From an uncultured Methanobrevibacter sp. (lineage in GTDB: Archaea > Methanobacteriota > Methanobacteria > Methanobacteriales > Methanobacteriaceae), in contig NZ_CACXNW010000017.1 in the NCBI RefSeq assembly GCF_902769175.1, positions 1 through 64,000 on the forward strand: DNA of 64,000 nt. The letters are read 5' to 3'. The notes below the pieces were generated by a model. The model saw nothing but the letters and a program-made list of their open reading frames with translations, had not been told where the DNA came from and made no database searches. Below are positions 30,371 to 39,899 of the stretch, piece by piece. The position numbers and the translations under genes are program-made. Position 1 is the first letter of the stretch. Each line of letters opens with the position of its first letter.

Positions 30371-31228
30371 TTAGCTATTTTCTGTGTTTTTATACTTTTT
30401 TAAAATATATTCGCTGTGCTCCTTTTGAATGTACATCATTATTTCAGTTTCACTAAGGTACTTCAATAGTTCAAAGTTAATTCTTCCATTCTGAATGTCT
30501 TCAATGACTATCCTAAAACCTACCTTTATTCCTATATTCATCCCAGTATCTATCATAAGGTCAAAATACTCATCAATGATTTCCTTGATTTTGTATTTTC
30601 CTGTTCTATCCTTAAAAAATCGAGATCTTATTTGTGGGTTTAGGTTTTTTGAATCTAATTTGATTGATTTTTTAAATCCGTATCTTGCCTTTTTTCTATC
30701 AATTTCAAATCCATCTAAAAATCCTTCAAAAAGAATCTTCTTTATTTCCTTATGGTTTTTGTCAATGATTTTGGAGATTAGGTGAACTTGCTTCACTTCC
30801 TTTTCAAGGTCGCTTATATCATCTTCCATTACGATTTTGGCTCTATTCATTCCATCCTCTTTCCATTCATTGAAAGTGGACTTTGACTCATCGAATTTAG
30901 GGAAAAGCTTATTATATTCATCTAAATTTATTCTAAGTATTTCATCTTTAGTCATCGGCATTTCCAGGACCTTTTTGATCATATGGGCTTTTCCAAAACC
31001 TAAGCCTAATAAAATTCCTTCCTTAACTGTTTTTTCATAAAAGTCATCAATCAGCTTAAAGGAATCTGCGTCTTCATTTAAAAGATTTACGCTATCTAAA
31101 ATCACTATCAAATCATGATTAGCATTAGGTTTTGAAATAAATTCACTTTCAAGCCTAAAATGTTTTCCCATCAGTTTAAAATTTTCATTTTGCTGCTTTT
31201 CAAAATTATTAAAAATTTCATCAATCAT
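30371..31228 (-). CDS. Unrecognised protein, paralogue of 29219-30178
   Basis: 285 residues, charged and mostly helical, family not recognised. It repeats the segment KEGILLGLGFGKAHMIKK (near residue 91) as DTGMNIGIKVGFRIVIEDIQNG (near residue 233), matching the paired segments of the downstream paralogue. The shared second segment ends in DIQ(E/N)G in both proteins. ATG at 31228 follows AAGGTGAAATA. It may be cotranscribed with the downstream gene, but the long AT-rich gap makes separate transcripts equally likely. Confidence 0.75.
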   Translation of the reverse strand: MIDEIFNNFEKQQNENFKLMGKHFRLESEFISKPNANHDLIVILDSVNLLNEDADSFKLIDDFYEKTVKEGILLGLGFGKAHMIKKVLEMPMTKDEILRINLDEYNKLFPKFDESKSTFNEWKEDGMNRAKIVMEDDISDLEKEVKQVHLISKIIDKNHKEIKKILFEGFLDGFEIDRKKARYGFKKSIKLDSKNLNPQIRSRFFKDRTGKYKIKEIIDEYFDLMIDTGMNIGIKVGFRIVIEDIQNGRINFELLKYLSETEIMMYIQKEHSEYILKKYKNTENS

Positions 31229-31893
<665 letters not shown>

Positions 31894-32241
31894 TCAATCT
31901 ATTTCCACTTGGAGCTGGTCTGGCCTTGGGTTCTTTTCCTGAACAATAACTGAAAATGAAGAATAGCTATTCTTATCGATTACTGGAGAGATTCCTCTAA
32001 AAATACAGTCGAAGTCCCCTGTATTGCTGATGTTGAATTGAATGTCTTCTCCTAAGTTAAACTCTTCAAAGTATTGTATTGTTTTATTTGACTCTTCAAT
32101 AGGGACTATTATATTGATTATCAGGGATTCATTCTTTTCATAGATCTTAACGCCATTTAAGTTAATGAACAATTCCTTTATTTTAGGTCGTTTAATATTT
32201 CCATATTGTTTTTTAAATACTACATAATTGCTTTCATCCAT
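31894..32241 (-). CDS. Small unrecognised beta-rich protein
   Basis: 115 residues, not recognised. Alternating hydrophobic residues (KELFINLNGVKIYEKNESLIINIIVPI; FSVIVQEKNP) suggest a beta-sandwich or barrel. There is no signal peptide or cysteine. ATG at 32241 follows AAGGTGATGTT. It is transcribed towards the paralogue pair, 665 bp away, and divergently from the MATE gene. A functional link to either side is not shown. Confidence 0.6.
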   Translation of the reverse strand: MDESNYVVFKKQYGNIKRPKIKELFINLNGVKIYEKNESLIINIIVPIEESNKTIQYFEEFNLGEDIQFNISNTGDFDCIFRGISPVIDKNSYSSFSVIVQEKNPRPDQLQVEID

Positions 32242-32581
32242 AACATCACCTTGATAGTTATGTATATAAATTTTGATTAATATATAGTTATAAGGAATTA
32301 AAGTTTCTGATAATTAGAAAATAGTTAGATTATTTAAGTTTTAAATAATTGGACTTTTTTCACATGGGATTTTAAGAAATGGGAATATAAAACTAATCTT
32401 TTTTAATTTATTATTTTAAGAAGGATGGATAAAAAATTAATTTTTTAAATTAATTATTTTTTTTAGAATGGATAAAAAACTAATCTTTTTAAATTAACTA
32501 TTTTAGAAAAAATGGAAAAAAATTCATTTTTTTAAAATTTGGATTTTAAATTTAAGAAAAATTTAAAGATTTTGTGATAAA
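32242..32581 (+). repeat. MATE gene leader with four ~44-bp repeats and mini-ORFs
   Basis: Units of the form (A/G)ATGGATAAAAAA(C/T)TAAT followed by a T/A tract recur at about 32377, 32423, 32466 and 32510 (46, 43 and 44 bp apart). The second and third encode MDKKLIF-stop and MDKKLIFLN-stop, the fourth MEKNSFF-stop. The second unit carries an AAGAAGG site immediately upstream. The true MATE start is ATG 32582 after TGTGATAAA. Confidence 0.65.
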
Positions 32582-33955
32582 ATGAAAGGAAATATTGAAA
32601 ATTCGGAAGGAGTAGACTCTATTTTGGGAGATCCTAAGGCAGCTTTATGGAAAATGTCTATTCCATTAATTATTTCATTGTTTATTACAAGTCTTTATAG
32701 TGTAATCGATGCAATTTGGGTCTCTGGCTTAGGGGCTGATGCATTAGCTGGTGTTGGCTTTGTAAGTCCTATTTTTATAGCTTTAATGGGAATTGGAAAT
32801 GGTCTTGGTGCAGGTTCTGCTTCTGCCTTATCAAAATATATTGGTGAGGGAAATAATGACAAGGCAAATAATGGTGCTGTTCATACAATTTTCATTACTG
32901 TAATTATTTCAATAATCACTACAATTCTCTTATTGCTGTTTTTAAAGGACATTCTCCTTGCAATGGGTGCAGGGGCTACAATTGATTATGCAATGGATTA
33001 TGGTGTGATTCTTTCTATTGGTTCAATTCTTGTTATCTTATCTAACTCATTATATGGTGTTTTAAGAGGTGAAGGAGATGCAAACAGGACCATGTATGCT
33101 ATGCTTTTCTCTTCAATTCTCAATATGATTTTAGATCCTATATTTATTTATGTTCTTGATTTAGGGGTTCGAGGAGCAGCTATTGCTACATTGCTTTCAT
33201 TGCTCTTTGTAAATCTGATATTGTTTTACTGGTTCTACATTAGAAAGAACACTTACTTGAAACCATTTTTATCCAATTATAAGTTTAATAAGGGCATTGC
33301 CTTAGATATTTTAAAAGTGGGATTGCCTGCAAGTTTGGAATTGATAAACAATGCCTTATTTGCAGCATTATTTTCACTTCTTCTTGTTGTTGTGGCTTCA
33401 ACTGATGCTGTAGCGGTTTATTCAACTGGGTGGAGAGTTGTAACAATTGCAACAACTCCTATTCTTGCTATAGCCACTGCTTTGATTTCTGTTGTCGGTG
33501 CAAATTATGGTGCTAAAAGGTATGAGGAAATATTGGTTGCTCATAGGTATTCCATGAAAATAGCCATTTTATTTGGATTCATTGCTGCAATTATTGTTTA
33601 CCTATTTGCTCCACAAATAGTTTCAATATTTGCATATGCCGGCACAAGTACAAGATTAGAGCCTCAGCTTGTTGCCTTTTTGTCTGTTATAGTCATTTAT
33701 TTCCCAACTATGGGATATGGATGCACATCAACCTTTGTTTTCCAGGGAACTGGAAATGGAATAACTGCAATGTTTCAGATAATTTTAAGGGAAACTGTTT
33801 TCACTCTCTTCTTTGCCATACTTTTAGCTATTGTTTTAGGTTATGGTGAGTATGGAGCTTGGTGGGGAATCATTCTTGGGGAAGTGGTTGTAAATACAAT
33901 AACTATGGTTTGGGCTGATTGGCATATTAAAAAGTTGATTAAGTCTAATGCTTAA
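32582..33955 (+). CDS. MATE family multidrug/metabolite exporter
   Basis: 457 residues with about twelve hydrophobic segments in two similar halves. The N-terminal segment LWKMSIPLIISLFITSLYSVIDAIWVSGLGADALAGVGFVSPIF is typical of the NorM/DinF-like MATE superfamily, with a matching motif, GLPASLELINNALFAALF, at the start of the second half. It exports cationic drugs or metabolites in exchange for Na+ or H+. MATE exporters accompany NRPS genes in some rumen Methanobrevibacter, but here the two are 18 kb apart, so a link is only speculative. The leader is a tandem repeat array. Confidence 0.92.
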   Translation: MKGNIENSEGVDSILGDPKAALWKMSIPLIISLFITSLYSVIDAIWVSGLGADALAGVGFVSPIFIALMGIGNGLGAGSASALSKYIGEGNNDKANNGAVHTIFITVIISIITTILLLLFLKDILLAMGAGATIDYAMDYGVILSIGSILVILSNSLYGVLRGEGDANRTMYAMLFSSILNMILDPIFIYVLDLGVRGAAIATLLSLLFVNLILFYWFYIRKNTYLKPFLSNYKFNKGIALDILKVGLPASLELINNALFAALFSLLLVVVASTDAVAVYSTGWRVVTIATTPILAIATALISVVGANYGAKRYEEILVAHRYSMKIAILFGFIAAIIVYLFAPQIVSIFAYAGTSTRLEPQLVAFLSVIVIYFPTMGYGCTSTFVFQGTGNGITAMFQIILRETVFTLFFAILLAIVLGYGEYGAWWGIILGEVVVNTITMVWADWHIKKLIKSNA

Positions 33956-34067
33956 AATCTAAAAATCAGCTTTAATTTTAAAATGAGTTCAAAAAAGGTT
34001 TTATATATTTAATTGATTTATTTTAATAATTTAAAAGTAAAAAAAGTTAATAAATTCTAATAATAGA

Positions 34068-34190
34068 ATTTATTAATTAAAAATTTTATTTTATTTATGA
34101 ATTAACTGGAAACTTGTTACAGTTAATAATAGATTTTATTAATTGAAAATTTTATTTTATTTATGAATTAACTGGAAACTTGTTATAGTT
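34068..34190. repeat. 65-bp tandem duplication of the 3' end of the nadV-like gene
   Basis: The segment holding the last codons (NKFPVNS, stop) and about 30 bp of downstream sequence occurs twice, at 34133-34187 and 34068-34122, period 65 bp, with a few substitutions. The outer copy is non-coding. It shows that tandem duplication also strikes gene ends in this genome. Confidence 0.8.
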
Positions 34191-35585
34191 TTCAGTTCTA
34201 TTTTTAATTTCTTCAAAGCTATCATCAATCAATAATTCTCCATCCTTAAATACGGTTCTTAATTGATCTTCACCTTCAGCATCTTTTGGAACAGTTGTAA
34301 ATTCAAAATCATCATTTCTTAACAATTTGAATCTTCCTTTTTTGGATTTTTTACTGCTGTCCAATGGCTTTTTGAATATGTTAATCCATTCCCCATTTCT
34401 AAGTTGGGCAGAACATTTGAATGCATTCCTTTGGGTGTCTCTGTTTACTGCAGTATGCAATCCTCCACCCATTCCAAAGATAAGGTTTTCAGCAGCCCCT
34501 CCTTGAGCCTTTATGCCAAAGAGTATGTCTCTGATTTTATGATAATCCAAACCGTCTCCCCAAAGAAGACCTATATTTGCTTTGAATGTTTTATATCCTT
34601 TGGAATTTTCTTGGCTTCCAAATCCTCTTTCAATTGTTTCAAGACATTCGATTGTAGTTGAGTTAGGTTCTCCGCTATCTGGCCTGAACACTACCTTGTT
34701 TCCTTCAGTTTTATTTAGGAAGCTAATGATTTCATCATTTAGTTCATGTCCTTTAATGCATGCATTTTCCAGGAAATTCTTATAGTTGTAGCTGTCTATT
34801 ACAATTGACAATATTCCATCATGGGCATTTTGGACAACGTTTATTGCCTGATCCATTTCACCTTCCGGACCCATTGCAGTCATTACGCTATGCTCAGTTG
34901 CCTGAACTGAAAATCCTTGAATCTCATTGCTGTTGTAATAGTTTGCAGGTATTGCAAGTGCTGGTACAGTATCTGTACCTGAAAAGCTTAATAAATGAGC
35001 TGAACCTGCCAATCTTGATGATTCAGTTGAACTTGCTCCACGATAACCGAAATCATGCAACATAAAGTTAAGATTGTCTTTAGATGATCCCGTTATATCT
35101 AAATAGAAATTGCAAAGCTTTTTAACTTCTGCAGATAATGTTGCAATAGTTGATGGGTACCATACTTGAAGAAGGAGTGATTCGAGATAATTAGGCAACC
35201 AGTATGCATGCTTGTCTGTATTTTCTATAGTCATTAATGCATTGCCTACATTAACTGGTGTTCCTTCTGGAACCGCTTTTATTTCAACAGGGAGTTTTCC
35301 ATCAAGTTCCTGTGCAATGTACATCCAGTCATCAGTGTTGAAGATTCCTGATGCAATATGTGCATCTACGATTTTCTCTGCTTCCAATACTTTTTCTTCA
35401 TTTACTACACTGCCTTCAAGGTATTTCTTGAGGATGTATTGCAGTCCATAAAAAATTGTTTTGTTAAACTCTGCACCACTTCTGCTTTCAAGGTAGGAAT
35501 AAATCCTTTCAGTGCCTTTTGGGTATAAGTAGTGGTGGGTGAGTTTATAGCTGTCTGTCAATAGGCATATATTATTCTCAATCAT
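34161..35585 (-). CDS. nadV: Nicotinamide (nicotinate-type) phosphoribosyltransferase
   Basis: 474 residues matching the NAMPT/NadV family: DSYKLTHHYLYPKGTE near the N-terminus, HDFGYRGASSTESSRLAGSAHLLSFSGTDTVPA around 180-212, SVQATEHSVMTAMG around 230, the PRPP-binding VFRPDSGEP near 297, and GGGLHTAVNRDTQRNAFKCSA near 375. It should join nicotinamide and PRPP to give nicotinamide mononucleotide for NAD salvage. Length is normal. ATG at 35585 lies 9 nt after AAGGGCGATA. It stands alone. The 3' end is tandemly duplicated downstream without loss of the reading frame. Nicotinate specificity is less likely because the NAMPT-like motifs are intact. Confidence 0.88.
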   Translation of the reverse strand: MIENNICLLTDSYKLTHHYLYPKGTERIYSYLESRSGAEFNKTIFYGLQYILKKYLEGSVVNEEKVLEAEKIVDAHIASGIFNTDDWMYIAQELDGKLPVEIKAVPEGTPVNVGNALMTIENTDKHAYWLPNYLESLLLQVWYPSTIATLSAEVKKLCNFYLDITGSSKDNLNFMLHDFGYRGASSTESSRLAGSAHLLSFSGTDTVPALAIPANYYNSNEIQGFSVQATEHSVMTAMGPEGEMDQAINVVQNAHDGILSIVIDSYNYKNFLENACIKGHELNDEIISFLNKTEGNKVVFRPDSGEPNSTTIECLETIERGFGSQENSKGYKTFKANIGLLWGDGLDYHKIRDILFGIKAQGGAAENLIFGMGGGLHTAVNRDTQRNAFKCSAQLRNGEWINIFKKPLDSSKKSKKGRFKLLRNDDFEFTTVPKDAEGEDQLRTVFKDGELLIDDSFEEIKNRTENYNKFPVNS

Positions 35586-35926
35586 ATTATCGCCCTTTTA
35601 TAAATGTTGTTTTCAACTATTTATAAAGTTTTTGGTGATATTTTGGTTTGATTATTAATTGAAAAATTTCATAGATATTTTCATTGTTTTGATTTTCATG
35701 TTCTATTAATGAAATATCTTATATTTACACTGTTTTCTTTTCATTAAAATTCTATAGTAAATTTTCTTTAATATTAGTTATATGAGAACATATCAAAAAA
35801 TAGGTAAATATTATTATTAATTGTTTATAGTTATTTTTTTAAAAAAAAGAAAGGTGGAAAATAAAGAATTTACTTTCCTAAAATAAATTTGTAAAGAGGA
35901 GGTTCCTCAAAAATCTATGGCATAAT
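35586..35926. other. Intergenic region with an inverted repeat
   Basis: No gene. AGATATTTTCATT (35673-35685) and AATGAAATATCT (35708-35719) form a near-perfect inverted repeat with a 22-nt loop. It lies upstream of the nadV-like gene on its strand and could be an operator or RNA hairpin. The rest is AT-rich. Confidence 0.5.
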
Positions 35927-36829
35927 TTAGAGTACTGTCATTTCAATTGCTTCTGCTTCGTCATATACTAGACTAAGAATGCCTTTATTAGCGGCATTTT
36001 CAGCAATACGAGCTCCATTTGTTGATGTTGGGGTGAGGGATGATCCAATGTAACCTCCAACGATTCCTCCAACGATTCCTGCTGCTACTGATCCTCCAAT
36101 ACAAATCAATGCATGCTTTAATCTATTGAAATGAACATCATAATGGGAGTTTATTACTACTGAAGCACAAAGTCCTCCTACAGCAAGACCGAAAACACCA
36201 CCGACAGTTGCACCAATTAAAGGGTTTGCAGTTGCAATTCCTGCAATAGTACCTACAAGTAAACTTCCAACAATACATGCTGTTTCTATTAAAGTAGTTT
36301 CTGCAAGAGACATACTTTTAGCAACGGTAACATGGAGTTCATTGTTGCTTATATTTGATGGGATGTTTTGACCATCATATATTAATTCTCCATTGTCTCC
36401 AATGCAGATGTCATCACCTTCACCGTTTTCTGCATCGTTGTTTACAAATGAACAATTATCCAAATGCAAATATCCTTGGTTGAAGATTGCGCCTCCATGC
36501 TTTGCTTCATTGTTTTCAAAATGACAGTTATAGCACATGGTAATACCTACATTAAGCATTGCTCCGCCCCAGTCCCTATCAAAAATGTAATCCTTTTGAT
36601 TGTCTTTAAATGTTACACGGTTAAATATGCAGGTTCCTGCCATGTTTTCTAATCCAGTATTGAATCCAGTGACAGTCAAGTTATTTGCTGAGAATGTTAT
36701 GCCATCATTTTCCATTTTAACCCATGTGTTCTCATCTCTATCATCGGAACTGGTTTTAATTATTGCTCCATTACCTGCTACATTGAATACATGGAATCCA
36801 GGGAATCTGGTTTGATTGTGTTTTTGCAA
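35927..36829 (-). CDS. Adhesin 2 fragment: last helix turns and glycine-zipper domain
   Basis: 300 codons. The first 150 residues complete the beta-helix (KHGGAIFNQGYLHLDNCSF). From about residue 175, two long hydrophobic stretches with regular glycines, for example GSLLVGTIAGIATANPLIGA and CIGGSVAAGIVGGIVGGY, are joined by a polar segment (INSHYDVHFNRLKH). The protein ends EAEAIEMTVL. The glycine pattern suggests a membrane-inserted helical hairpin, either an anchor or a pore. Confidence 0.78.
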   Translation of the reverse strand: MQKHNQTRFPGFHVFNVAGNGAIIKTSSDDRDENTWVKMENDGITFSANNLTVTGFNTGLENMAGTCIFNRVTFKDNQKDYIFDRDWGGAMLNVGITMCYNCHFENNEAKHGGAIFNQGYLHLDNCSFVNNDAENGEGDDICIGDNGELIYDGQNIPSNISNNELHVTVAKSMSLAETTLIETACIVGSLLVGTIAGIATANPLIGATVGGVFGLAVGGLCASVVINSHYDVHFNRLKHALICIGGSVAAGIVGGIVGGYIGSSLTPTSTNGARIAENAANKGILSLVYDEAEAIEMTVL

Positions 36830-38073
36830 TCAATTGTCATTCCTTTCTTTAAATTAATAGTCAATACTTTGGTCTTGATATTTTCTAAGCCATCTTGTTT
36901 AGCATACTTCATTACAGGCTCCAAACATGATTCAGTGGTTATTATTGCAGTCTTATAACTGTCGATGTCATTAACATAAAGGTTTTTTGTAATGTCAATG
37001 TCTAATGAATAACTGTTGTTTAACATTAAAGGGAATACCTCTGCAATTTCTTTTAAATTCTTGAAATTGTATCCCTTTGAATATAGTATTCCATTGTCAG
37101 TGAAGTTTCTGTATATGGTAAATATTAAATCTTCAGTATCATTGAAATATTCAGAGTAATACCCAGTATCATTATCCAAATAGAATATTCCTCCAATTGC
37201 AATGGATTTATATAATAATGGGATAATGTCAAGTTTCTTATCTGCTACAGCAGTCAGATAGGAATTATGGAACAGTTCTGGATCCAAATTGGATTTCTTA
37301 CCATCATACCATCCTTTGATATCAGTGGATAAACAATTAACGAAAGATATTTTTTTACGGTCATCAGCGAAATATACTGCTTCTCCACTAAGTCCGCTAT
37401 CACAATTTATAATTAAGGAATTGATGACCTTATTATGGTATCCTCCCATAAAAATCGCACCACCAAAGGCACTTGCAGAACTGTTTAGAAATGTGCATGA
37501 TTCTATTTTTCCCATGTTTCCATTCCAATATAGTGATCCTCCATTAACTGCACTGGTTCCAATGAAAATACAGTTGCTTAGTTCATTATAATCTCCACTA
37601 ACTGTAACAGGGCTATAAGCACTGTTATGTCCTAAAATGTACTTTCCTTTAGGAGTATGAGATTGTGTATTTTCAAGACTAAAATTTGGATTTTTGAAGG
37701 TTATGTTACTGATTGACACTTCATCGGCAGTTACATTAAAGATTCTGGAATCATACATGTTTCCATATAATGTATGATTATTACCGTTAATTGTAACTCC
37801 TTCCACATCAAATAAAAATGGTTGGTAATTATTTGAAGAGAAGTCATAATCTCTATTTAATTCGATTACAGAACCTGGACTTAATTCGCCTATATCATTA
37901 ATAAAGTCTTCATAAGTTCCAGGGGAATTATTTTTTGGTGTAGAATCATCATCACCAGAAAATAATTCTCCAGGAGCATTTTCGCTTTTATTTAGGTTTT
38001 CATCATCTTTTGGTTCATTAAAACTACTTAGTTCATTATCAAGGTTTTCATCATTTATCTTCATTTCATTCAT
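36778..38073 (-). CDS. Adhesin 2 fragment: linker and beta-helix
   Basis: 431 codons, open further upstream to about 38170 in the same frame. Contains the acidic linker, VTINGNNHTLYGN, and beta-helix turns such as FLNSSASAFGGAIFMGGYHNKVINS. The last 14 codons are out of frame; adding one A to an A5 run near 36832 gives TIDCKKHNQTRFPGFHVFNVAGNGA, which continues in the next fragment. Confidence 0.78.
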   Translation of the reverse strand: MNEMKINDENLDNELSSFNEPKDDENLNKSENAPGELFSGDDDSTPKNNSPGTYEDFINDIGELSPGSVIELNRDYDFSSNNYQPFLFDVEGVTINGNNHTLYGNMYDSRIFNVTADEVSISNITFKNPNFSLENTQSHTPKGKYILGHNSAYSPVTVSGDYNELSNCIFIGTSAVNGGSLYWNGNMGKIESCTFLNSSASAFGGAIFMGGYHNKVINSLIINCDSGLSGEAVYFADDRKKISFVNCLSTDIKGWYDGKKSNLDPELFHNSYLTAVADKKLDIIPLLYKSIAIGGIFYLDNDTGYYSEYFNDTEDLIFTIYRNFTDNGILYSKGYNFKNLKEIAEVFPLMLNNSYSLDIDITKNLYVNDIDSYKTAIITTESCLEPVMKYAKQDGLENIKTKVLTINLKKGMTIDCKNTIKPDSLDSMYSM

Positions 38074-38226
38074 GTTTGAGGTTTCTTCAAGAATATTTCC
38101 ATTAGCTAATGTTGCATTGTTAATGTCGCTTGCAGCAGATGCACAGGAAATTCCTATTAAAAAACGAAAACAAAATAGTAAATAAAATTGTTCTTTTTAA
38201 AATATTTTCATTTTTTTCATTTTCAT

Positions 38227-38806
38227 TCATCCTTTTGAAATAAAACTTTCATACGTTAACTATACTTATGGTGTTAAACACATATAAAGATTTTCGAGTG
38301 TAAGTGCTTACTTACATGAATAATCTAATAATTTTGCCTTATTTTTAATTTTGCATTGATTTGAAAGGTTTAAATGAAAATTAAGCTATTTTTAGCTTTA
38401 AAAAATAAAAATAAAAATAATGAAGTCAAAAATAAACAATGTTTATAGAAATAGTGATTTTGAATTTTTTTTCAAAGAAATAGACTATTTTTATATTTAA
38501 TTAAATGATTCATAATTTTATTCTGAACATATTTCATAAAAAAATAAATTAATAAAAATTTTATTTTCCTAAAAAATTAGTGAAAATAAATTTTAATATT
38601 CATTATTAAGCAATCAGAAATTTTAATATTCATTATTAGGCAATCAGAAATTTTAATATTCATTATTAGGCAATCAGAAATTTTAATATTCATTATTAAG
38701 CAATTAGAAATTTTAATATTCATTATTAAGCAATCTGGTTAAATTTTATTTTTAATTAAAAACGGACTTCTGCCCTATCCTTTTTTTAATGTAGGATTAG
38801 GAATAT
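38227..38806. other. Intergenic region upstream of adhesin 2, with a 30-bp repeat array
   Basis: No gene. It contains the adhesin 2 promoter region on the minus strand and the repeat array described separately. Downstream of the sirtuin stop is an imperfect hairpin-like sequence, AATCCT ... AGGAT, followed by a GC-richer AGGGCAGAAGTCCG (minus strand), possibly a transcription end. Confidence 0.45.
38591..38740. repeat. Five exact-period 30-bp repeats, each with an interrupted palindrome
   Basis: Copies start at 38591, 38621, 38651, 38681 and 38711, period exactly 30 bp. Each contains TTAATA-N5-TATTA(A/G), a 17-bp interrupted palindrome, followed by AGCAATCAGAAAT or close variants. Variation is one or two bases per unit. 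No spacers are present, so it is not a CRISPR array. It lies 365-515 bp upstream of the adhesin 2 start and downstream of the sirtuin gene. Confidence 0.9.
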
Positions 38807-39708
38807 CTAAATTAGATGACCTAATGTCATGTCTATATCTTCATTGAAAGGAATGTATCTCTCTTTAATATCTGAAGATACATATTTGTCCAGTTCGTTT
38901 TCGGGTACTAAATAATAGTTACCATTATGCTTTACAGTCATTTCCAAATGGCTTCTATTGAATCTTGCAAGATAAACATTTTCATAGGATTTGACAATGT
39001 CATCAAATGGGAATCGAATTATTATTGGTGTGTTAAAGCCTATTCCAAATTCCAAAAGAAGTAATTTTCCATTTAATGCTTTTTTTCTAAAATCGACATA
39101 ATTTTGATTTTGCTCATGCCACTGTGGTCTTCAACAAAATAACTGTCTTTTCTTAAGTTCAAATCCATTTCCTCTCCACAAACTGGGCATTTTGGAACAA
39201 GTTCGCTTGGTATCTTCAAGTCTTCATCAGTTTCTTCAATCATTTCCAATATCAGTTCCTCATCATCATACAATTTGTTGTGACAGGCTTTTGAGCATTG
39301 TATTTTGCTGTATGTTCCCTGTGTTCTAAAGAATCGGTTTTCATCAAATCCAGACTTAAGGAATTGGTCATCTGTGTTTGTTGTAATGACAAAGTAATCC
39401 TTATCCTTTACAATATTGAATAATCTTTTATAAAGATCAGTTCTTTCCATTCCAATATTGTTTACAAAAACATGCTTTGCAAAGTATGCCCACCTTTCTT
39501 CTGAAGACTTAAATGGATAGAACATAGATGAATACATGTCTTGAAACCCATATTTTTCAATGAATTCTGGAAAATTGTCTGTAAATCTTTTCCCAGCATA
39601 TTCAACTCCTGCAGCTGTTGATAGTCCTGCTCCCGCTCCTATTAATATGTAATCAGCATCATTAATCTTTTCTTTTAATTTTTCAACTCTTTCATTATAG
39701 CTTTCCAT
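38807..39708 (-). pseudogene. Class M sirtuin (SirTM, protein ADP-ribosyltransferase type), frameshifted
   Basis: Codons from ATG 39708 give a sirtuin Rossmann core: ADYILIGAGAGLSTAAGVEYAG, then VITTNTDDQF and the class M-type FRTQGTYSKIQCSKACHNK in place of the usual HG motif, and a zinc knuckle PKCPVCGEEM. At about 39117 one base is missing: EDHSGMSK should read ED(P)QWHEQNQNYVDFRKKALNGKLLLLEFGIGFNTPIIIRFPF, the family C-terminus, which is open to 38807 (first ATG 39055). SirTM enzymes ADP-ribosylate proteins and are paired with macrodomain hydrolases, as here. As assembled the enzyme lacks its NAD-binding C-terminal strand region. Confidence 0.83.
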
Positions 39709-39728
39709 AAGGTTTGCTCCTATTTTTT

Positions 39729-39862
39729 TTATCTGTATGCTTATTTACCTATTTTTCTAGTTTTTTATTTTCTATTTTTTTTTATCTGTATGCTTATTTG
39801 CCTATTTTTCTAGTTTTTTATTTTTATTCTTTTTATTTATTTGCTTATTTGCCTATTTTTCT
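39729..39862 (-). repeat. Sirtuin leader: three ~52-bp T-rich repeats
   Basis: The core ATGCTTATTT(A/G)CCTATTTTTC recurs at 39737, 39790 and (as TTGCTTATTTGCC) 39841, spacing 53 and 51 bp, between the macrodomain stop and the sirtuin start. No open reading frame or hairpin is evident. Confidence 0.7.
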
Positions 39863-39899
39863 ATTTTTTTACATATTTTTTTAAATATCTAATTTTTCT

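Larger units (their letters stand above)
35927..38226 (-). pseudogene. Second adhesin-like secreted protein with glycine-zipper C-terminus, interrupted
   Basis: Restored length is about 760 residues. Start ATG 38226 (alternatives 38220, 38211) after AAAGGATG. Correcting a T4 run (one short, near 38200) and a T6 run (one long, near 38173) gives a perfect signal peptide, MKIFLKRTILFTILFSFLIG then ISCASA. An acidic linker, the beta-helix opening PGTYEDFINDIGELSPGS and helix repeats follow. One A is missing near 36832. The C-terminal 130 residues are hydrophobic and glycine-rich with two GxxxG-type zipper hairpins, unlike other adhesins here. Three lesions make the present gene non-functional unless they are assembly errors. 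Confidence 0.8.

Noticed and set aside
32582-33955. MATE exporter as part of the NRPS cluster
   Set aside because: It lies 18 kb from the NRPS with unrelated genes between; proximity alone does not support a link.
38591-38740. Possible CRISPR array
   Set aside because: The 30-bp units are directly adjacent with no unique spacers, and no cas genes are nearby.
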